Source: Emiliania huxleyi CCMP1516 (Eukaryota; Haptophyta; Isochrysidales; Noelaerhabdaceae). From it: a DNA stretch of 64,000 bases. Of the stretch, positions 58,167 through 64,000 are shown one piece after another (positions within the stretch are counted from its first letter, which is position 1; each line of letters opens with the position of its first letter). Both the position numbers and the translations under genes were made by a program. The DNA lies in assembly GCF_000372725.1 (NCBI RefSeq), contig NW_005195301.1, positions 70,243 to 134,242 on the forward strand, given 5' to 3'. The notes under the pieces were generated by a model, which saw only the letters and a list, made by a program, of their open reading frames with translations, was not told the origin of the DNA and made no database searches.

Positions 58167-58766
58167 ATGCCGTCCATCTCCGTGGGCGATCACGTTCGCC
58201 TCTGCAGCACCGAGTGCAATGCGTTGGCTGCCCTTGGCCTCGAAGCCCCGCCCACGGGCTCGATTGGCGTCGTCACGGCAGTGGACACAAAGGACGCTCT
58301 CGTCGACTTTGACGGGAGACCGGGCTGGTGAGTAGGACCCCCTTGTGCAGCAGAGACGAGGCTCGCCCGATCCCCAGCAGTTGCAACTCAATGACGCACA
58401 ATGCGCCTCCCATCACGTTGCGTCTCCCATCGCAGGTGGTGCCGGCGGTGGCAGCTACAGAGGGTCTCTGACCGGCCCGCTCTCAGCCTGGCTCCCGATC
58501 AGGCTTCCGGTCCTCACTCGGAGCGCAGTCAGGGCCAACGATCGCCTCCGCCGCTGTCGCCGTATCCTCCATCCACCACCACCCCGCCCATCACCCCGCC
58601 ACCAATGCCCCAAGTCGCCGCGGCCTGTTGGGTCATTGATTGCGAGACGGAAGGCACAGCAGCGGCAGATTGCCTGTGGTCAGTGGAAGAGGAGACGACG
58701 CGAGGGAGCCGAACGCGACCAATCTATCAACGGTATCTGCTGAGGGCAATGCGCATAAAGAGGTAG
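58167..58766 (+). CDS. Small SH3-like domain protein, two exons
   Basis: Exons 58167-58327 and 58436-58766 with GT-AG intron 58328-58435, 163 residues. Exon 1 reads MPSISVGDHVRLCSTECNAL, then TGSIGVVTAVDTKDALVDFD, and the splice restores GRPGWWCRRWQLQRVSD. This VDF-G-PGW-W....L pattern is a small SH3-like barrel seen in many algal proteins. The second exon then turns Pro/Ser/Thr-rich and ends in a short folded-looking piece (AAACWVIDCETEGTAAADC). Likely a binding protein. The function is unknown and the tail may be non-conserved. Confidence 0.55.
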
Positions 58767-59479
58767 TTGGGGTCCCCCCTACGCCCTTCCCCTAGTCTCC
58801 GCGCCGGGGGTGTTTTGGTAGTTGTGTGTTTCTCGCTCGAGCGGCAATGACCACAGACCATCACCAATGTGTGTGGCGTGTCTCGTGTGCGGTGCGACTG
58901 CGAGAGGCGTGTGTCGTGATTCCGTGACTCCAAGTCGAAGTGCTCCGTGAGAGTCTCGGTGGAGAGTCTCGTGTGTCGTGACCGGCGGCGCGTGGCGTCT
59001 GTGTGGCGACAAGAGTGATTCTGAGATCAGGTTGGGCGACTGGCAGACATTTCAAAAATCTGGCGCCGCAGGCGCCCGCTGCGTGCCCACCATGGTTGGG
59101 CGCGCAGCGAAGAAAATTTTGCGCTCTCGACAGCCTTTTCTAATAGGAAAAAATGGCCTCTACTCGGCGCCAATCCGCTTGTCGGCGCACAGCGGAGTTC
59201 GCAAGCCGGACCTGCTGCCTTCCCTTCTACGTACACTTTCAGAATGGAGGCTCAAACGCAGCGCAGGGCTCAGACCAAGTGCAAGTCGATTTGTACCACA
59301 AAGTTGGTAGACCGAGTGCCAAAACCGCGGAACCGAAAATGGCGTTTAATTTCGCGCACCTGCTGTCCGCCGCCTGTGGCGGCGCTCCGCACCGCTTGAG
59401 GCGCCTGCGGCGCCCCTGGCGGCGCGCTGTCCGCGCGCCCCTCTGTGTACATGTCTCAAAACAATACGCGAAACGCAGC
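58767..59479. other. Intergenic, 3' flank of makorin
   Basis: GTGTGTCGTG-rich stretch at 58870-58990, then a moderately AT-rich part (59090-59160). No gene recognised. Confidence 0.4.
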
Positions 59480-60843
59480 TCACGCATCCTCGAGACGCAA
59501 GTCGCGCACGGGGACGCCCTCCAGCAGGTCCTGCTGCCTGGATGCTTCTGGCGCGAACAAGTAGTCCGACAGCCTGTACTGCGCCAGCGCGCTGCCGCGG
59601 CCGCCGCCCCTGGCCGCCAGGACCCTCCTCGCCGGCTCGGGGCCCACGGGCCGGCCGGCGCGGTCGGTGTGGGAGTAGAAGCAGGCGGCGCCGAAGGGGC
59701 ATTTGCCCTCCCCAAAGGCAAAGTGCTTGCACGGGAGGTGCTTGAGCCGAGCGAGGTAGCCATCGATGAGCATGGCCTTGCGCTCGGCGCTCTCCGGGAC
59801 GAATGCGGACGGCACCACATAGTGTGACAGCACGCGGCACTCGGGGCACGAGCGAGCCACCTGCGAAGGGTCGGGGAGGTTCAGAGAGAAGGTTCAGGCA
59901 CTCGGGGCACGCGCGAGCCGCCCTCCTGCATCGAGACGGTGTGGGACGCCCTCCACGTGCGGATGCATGCCAAGCAGATGGTGTGGCTGCACCCCGACTG
60001 GATCCCGAAGAGGCCGGCCGGCACGCACCGCCGGACCTGCTCGAGGCAGACGCCGCACGCCACGTCCAGCGAAGCGCGCACCTCCGCATCCGTCGGGTCC
60101 AGGCCGACTCCGCCGCCCGGTCGAGGGCGCGCCTCTGGCGAGAGGGGCCGCGCCGCCGGCTCGGCGCCGCCGGCGGCAACCACGTAAGAAGAGGCCTTTG
60201 GTGGGGCGGCGCCGCCGCCGCCCTCGGCCGGGCCGCCCTCCTCGTCCTCCGAGCAAGCCTCCCTCCTGGACGGGTCGGGGACGCGTCCACGCCCGCGGCC
60301 TCGGCCTCGGCCTCGGCCTCGGCCGCCCGCCACACCGGCAAGGGGCTGCGGAGGAGAGGGCTGCGGAGGAGAGGGCTGCGGAGGAGAGGGCTGCGGAGCA
60401 ACACACGGCTGGGGAGTGGAGGGCAGGGGAGGAATCGAGAGCTCTGGAGGAGAAGAGTGCGGTCCAACCTCACTCACGGCCGCCGCCGCAGCACCCTCGG
60501 GGTGAGGCTGCTGCCTCTCCTCCGGCTGCTGAGACCGCTGCAGCGGTGGCGGCGTTGCGGCGGCCGCACTCTGCTGACGCGCCGGCCCGTGTCGGAATGG
60601 ACACCTGGATCCATTGGCGCAGTGGCCAGCGGCGAAGAAGCGGCAGGGTGTGTCGATCTGGGCTGCCCCGCTGCCACACTCGTGCGAGAACGGGCATGCG
60701 CTACCCTTGGAGCACGAGCCGACCTGGAAGAAGCGGCAAGGCGGCGCCGGGCGGGACGAAGTCGGCCTTGCTGCTGCCACCGTGGCGATTCCGCGCTGCT
60801 CGCGCCGACGGTTCCGTGCTGGCTGCCACTCCTCCGCCTGCAT
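59480..60843 (-). CDS. MKRN: Makorin-type RING/CCCH E3 ubiquitin ligase
   Basis: Exons 59926-60843 and 59480-59860, 432 residues, ATG at 60843. Two N-terminal CCCH fingers (PCRFFQVGSCSKGSACPFSH and PCRFFAAGHCANGSRCPFRH), a Pro/Gln linker with a run of RG pairs, a C3HC4 RING (CGVCLEQ, GCSHTICLACIRTWR, then SCPECR), and the makorin C-terminal block SHYVVPSAFVPESAERKAML followed by a third CCCH finger CKHFAFGEGKCPFGAACFYS with His. The RING spacing after WR is 12 residues only if intron 59861-59925 is removed exactly; that intron starts GAGGGC and ends CGCAG, a GA-AG intron. Makorins ubiquitinate RNA-associated proteins. The RG run may bind RNA. Confidence 0.92.
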
Positions 60844-61460
60844 TATCCGCACAAGCGAGGTAGGCGCTGGAGCAGAGGAGCGAGAGCGCCTCAGTAAGAC
60901 AGCACGCGGCACGGTGTTTTTCTTTTTGGACCGGTGCTTGCGACTCTTAAGAAATTGTTGGAGTACCAGGCCGCTTGAACTATCAGATGACCGCTCTCTT
61001 TGAGCACCTCGGGACGCGTCAGACCTCGCGCTCGTGCGACACCGGAGCGCCGATCTCCAGCATGGCCTGGTGAAGCGACGTCCGACGCGCACGTTGAATC
61101 TTCCCTGCTTCAAGCACTGCTTGTTCCTTGCGCCTTCCCCCGGGAAGGACGCGAACTCGGGCTCTTTTTTCTTTTAGCACACCGCCGGCTAGAGTGTAGA
61201 GAAAAAAATGACTGCGGTGTTCGCGCCAAGGGCGGAGCGTCGAGGACGAGGTGCCAGAATTCATGCCTTTCTTTTAGCCAGCAAAATTGAGGGGGGATGT
61301 GAAAATCAGCCACGGGTGGGAGGTACAGAGGAATCGCGCCTCGCAAGCGGCGCTAAGCAGACATGGGGGTTCGCGAGAAGAGGAGGCTACCAAGGCAAGG
61401 AGTGAGGAGAGAGGGGCGCAGCTCGGCGGCTGGCGGCCGCCCGACCCGTAAGGCCCCTCG
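60844..61460. other. Promoter side of makorin and 3' flank of the DHHC gene
   Basis: The makorin frame remains open upstream to about 61113 without a family match, so 60843 is preferred as start. The rest shows no feature. Confidence 0.4.
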
Positions 61461-62616
61461 CTAGACCGGGACGTCGTCCGGAGAGCTTTGCTCGCGTGCG
61501 GGGCGGCGCTTGCCCTCTGATCCGGGGAGGGTGGCGGTGCGCAGCGGCGGCGGCCCCTCGTCGGCGGCCGCCATGGGAAGCTCCACGCCGCCACCGCCCT
61601 CCCCGCCACCGCCGTCGTTGCGCAGGATCATCGGCCCGCCGAGCTCCTCGGCGGCGGCGGAGCGCAGGTGCAGTCTGGAGGGCGGGAGCGGTCTGCACAA
61701 GACGTGCCTGCAGTTGGCCGGGCAGGACTGGTCGAACGGGTTGGCTCTGTCCGCGAAGGTGCCCTTGATCTCCTCCGACGTCGTCGCGTTGCGGCACGTC
61801 AGCGAGCAGTGGTAGCACAGCAGCGGGCACACGCAGAGCAGGATGAGCGCCGTCGCGATGGAGAGGGCGGCAGGCACTGGCCGCTCGTCGAGCGCGACGC
61901 CGACGCGGTCGCCGCCGCTCGTCGCGTCGGTGAGCGCCGCCGCGAGCGCGTGCAGGAAGGAGAGTGCCGACACGACCAGCGTGTACGCGCAGAGGCTGCA
62001 GACGGACAGCACAAAGCCGAAGAAGTATCGGTAGTTGCGGAGCCCCACGCACTGGCCGGTCCAGGGGCAGTGGTGGTCGAAGCGCTCGACGCAGACGTTG
62101 CACTCGGTGCAGTGGGACGCGCGCGGCGGCCTCCAGATGCGGCACGTCGAGCACCACTTGAGCGGCATCGTCACGCCACGCACCTGTGGGGAGGTTCCGA
62201 GAAGCTTCCGAGAGGTGCAGCGAGAGCGCAGGCAGGGCGCGTGGCCGACCCGTCCGCGCCTCCACAAACCTCTCCGCGGACGCGTTGGCGAGCGACTCGG
62301 CGTCGTCGACGTAGGGCGCACGCGGCAGGATGCCCGGGTCCGCGGTTGCGGTCGCCACGAGCAGCGTCAGCGTCAGCGCATACAGCAGCATCCCGACGCT
62401 CGTCACGAGCGGCGCGCCCGCCAGCGTCGGGCAGACAAAGATCCAAAAGGCGACGCTGAGCACGGTCGTCAGCGCGACAGCAAAGCAGGTGACGCCCCAG
62501 TCCGGTCCAACCATGACGCGGCCGTCGCAGAGAAAGACGTGCCGGCCGCCCCAGGTCTGCCAGCCTTTGAGGCTCGGCTGCGAGGCCATGGACGCCGTCA
62601 CCGGCTCTCCGTGCAT
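61461..62616 (-). CDS. DHHC palmitoyltransferase
   Basis: Exons 62260-62616 and 61461-62183, with GC-AG intron 62184-62259 joining [17 protein letters not shown], give 359 residues. Two N-terminal helices ([20 protein letters not shown] and a second soon after) precede a DPG motif ([13 protein letters not shown]). The cysteine-rich domain reads [20 protein letters not shown] and [20 protein letters not shown], with catalytic DHHC at about 155-158. Two more helices and the TTxE-type motif ([12 protein letters not shown]) follow, then NPFD and a Pro/Gly-rich tail. It transfers palmitate to protein cysteines, usually at Golgi or plasma membrane. All catalytic elements are intact. Confidence 0.93.
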
Positions 62617-63337
62617 GCAATGTCCTGCAGCGGCGGCAGTGGCGGCGGCGGGGAAGGATGTGTGAGGTGGTAGGTGAGGTGTGTCTTCGGAGCGTGCGTG
62701 TGTGTGCGGCAGCGGCGGCGGCCGGCCTGCTCTCCTGCGAACGGCTCCCCACCGTTCACGACTAACGACGGGCTAGTAAAGACGATGTCTCACTTTCGAA
62801 AGTCCAAAACTGCTCGAGTGATCCTCAAATCCCTCACTAGGCACGGGACTGCGACTGGCGCGCACTGTCCACTGACTGGCACTAACACAAAGCTGAGGGA
62901 GGGTGTAGAGGATGTAGACGTGAGGAAGGCATCGCACGCCGCACTCTGTAGTCCCCACAGTTGCTGTCGTAGGATCGCTTGTCCATGTGAGAGAGTGCGC
63001 GTTGTGTTCTCGTTTTGTTTTCTCTCCGCCTTTTCTCCTCTTCCTGAGACTCACGTCATGTGTTGGGTTCCGGATGTTTTTTGCAATCCGGATATCGTGT
63101 ATTGGAGACGAACACGATACACGTCCGTCTCCAAGTCCAATGGCGCACGATAAATCTGAAATCCAATAAGGTGCTTCACACACGCATCGCATCGCTCCAT
63201 CACATCTGAATATTGATGGAAGTAGAGCTCACGCGTTGCGCTGGACGCCACCCGGGGCCACAAAGACAAGGCGGCGCGCCTTTGGGTCGAGCAGCTCTGC
63301 ATTGGTCGAGGTGCCTGCGGGCATTCACGGGCCGGCC
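62617..63337. other. Intergenic, nothing recognised
   Basis: Leader of the DHHC gene followed by moderately AT-rich sequence with a short CCGGAT inverted pair near 63070-63100. No gene seen. Confidence 0.4.
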
Positions 63338-64000
63338 TCAGAGGGGGTTTGGCACGCGAGGCGGCCCGGCAGACGGTGGCGGGCGTGTGCATAGGAGCCG
63401 GAGCGGCGGCAGCTGCGCCGGGCCAGACAGGATGGGGACGAGGTTGAACTTTGCGGTGTGCCCAAAGCCGGGCGGCAGCTGGAACTGCTGCAGCTTGAAG
63501 CCGCTAAAGAGGAAGGCCTCGTTCTCCGAAAAGGATAGGCGGAACGTGTGCAGCGCGTCCGTGCGGTTGGTGATCGACAGCTGGAGCTGCAGGAGCGCGC
63601 CGAGCCGCCCCTCACTCGGCACCGTCAGCGCCAGATCAAACTCGACCGGCTCCACCGCCACCGCCGGAAGCGCCGCCTCGGTGCTGGACGCCGGCGGCGC
63701 AAACGGCAGCGCCTCGCGCGGAGGCAGCGGCAAGGCGGCGGCGGCGGGCGAGGCGAGACGCGCAGAACGCTCCGGCGCCAGAGCGGCCGCCGGCTCCGTC
63801 CCCGACCCCTCCGCCCCTCCGTCGGTGGACGGCTCGGCGCCGGGTTCGAGCGGGGCGCGCGACCAGCTCGCCACCACCGTGCCGAGGCTCTGCGCGGGCA
63901 AGTCGGCGCACGGGCGGAGGGCGAAGAGGGCGGTGTGCTCGCTGCCCTCGCGCAGCAGCGCGTCGCAGCGCGCCCCGAGGCCGCCCGCCGACACCGCCTC
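63338..64000 (-). CDS. TRAPPC11-like C-terminal region, cut by the window end
   Basis: The minus-strand frame is open to the window edge and ends at 63338. The recognisable part is EFDLALTVPSEGRLGALLQL, then QLSITNRTDALHTFRLSFSE, AFLFSGFKLQQFQLPPGF and PILSGPAQLPPLRLL. This is the immunoglobulin-like pattern at the end of TRAPPC11/gryzun-type trafficking subunits (N-R-T, FLFSG, LP.L). Upstream is an Ala/Pro/Glu-rich linker. TRAPPC11 acts in ER-to-Golgi tethering. The identification rests on this short C-terminal domain only. Confidence 0.55.
   Translation of the reverse strand, partial: EAVSAGGLGARCDALLREGSEHTALFALRPCADLPAQSLGTVVASWSRAPLEPGAEPSTDGGAEGSGTEPAAALAPERSARLASPAAAALPLPPREALPFAPPASSTEAALPAVAVEPVEFDLALTVPSEGRLGALLQLQLSITNRTDALHTFRLSFSENEAFLFSGFKLQQFQLPPGFGHTAKFNLVPILSGPAQLPPLRLLCTRPPPSAGPPRVPNPL

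Noticed and set aside
1-64000. Bacterial-type operons, ribosome binding sites or prophage
   Set aside because: Genes have spliceosomal introns, alternate strands and belong to eukaryotic families; no prokaryotic organisation is present.

Overview
The window is nuclear DNA of a GC-rich, intron-bearing microalga. A haptophyte of the Emiliania/Gephyrocapsa type is my best guess (moderate confidence; no taxonomic marker is present). The reasons are the eukaryotic gene set (mitochondrial ISCU, makorin, DHHC acyltransferase, Mpv17, METTL9/DREV, F-BAR, a TRAPPC11-like C-terminus), the absence of operons, a nuclear tRNA-Met, short introns of 59-120 bp, heavy simple-sequence content, and two runs of exactly 100 Ns typical of draft-assembly gaps. 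The most striking gene-structure feature is the intron borders: by reading frame and protein-family continuity I place 29 introns, of which 22 begin with GC, 6 with GT and 1 with GA. All end in AG.

Layout. 0-11 kb is a nest of mobile and repetitive DNA: a 5'-truncated DDE-type transposase-like ORF, two direct copies of a 1.8-kb repeat carrying a broken Tudor-like domain, and a 1,944-bp transposon with 44-bp terminal inverted repeats and a 10-bp target duplication inserted in the first copy. The second copy preserves the empty site. 10.8-16.1 kb holds a tRNA-Met(CAT), a putative secreted repeat protein, a TLC-domain membrane protein and ISCU. 16.7-25.4 kb holds a large broken transposase-like gene ending in a chromodomain, an intact Tudor-like gene with an inverted pseudogene copy, and a secreted lytic polysaccharide monooxygenase-like protein.

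26.7-31.2 kb is a divergent pair sharing a 142-bp intergenic region: an Mpv17/PMP22 protein (minus) and a ten-exon GMC oxidoreductase related to algal fatty-acid-photodecarboxylase-like enzymes (plus). 33-45.4 kb holds a type I membrane protein, a small unidentified ORF, an RluA/TruC-like pseudouridine synthase, a zinc-ribbon protein, an SLC17-type transporter, a two-copy unidentified gene family with E-x-K motifs, and a METTL9-like methyltransferase. 46.4-54.6 kb holds an F-BAR + GYF_2 protein and a convergent multi-pass membrane protein whose introns contain tandem repeats. 55-57.7 kb is gene-poor repeat DNA. 57.7-64 kb holds a fragment of the E-x-K family, a small SH3-like gene, makorin, a DHHC palmitoyltransferase and the end of a TRAPPC11-like gene cut by the window edge.

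Most genes look like unrelated housekeeping loci separated by repeats. I see no gene cluster that clearly works as one system. The nearest candidate is the set of mobile or repeated genes carrying chromatin-reader-like domains (chromodomain, Tudor-like) in 3-24 kb. Several frames are broken, and some breaks sit next to low-quality sequence, so part of the apparent decay may be assembly error.
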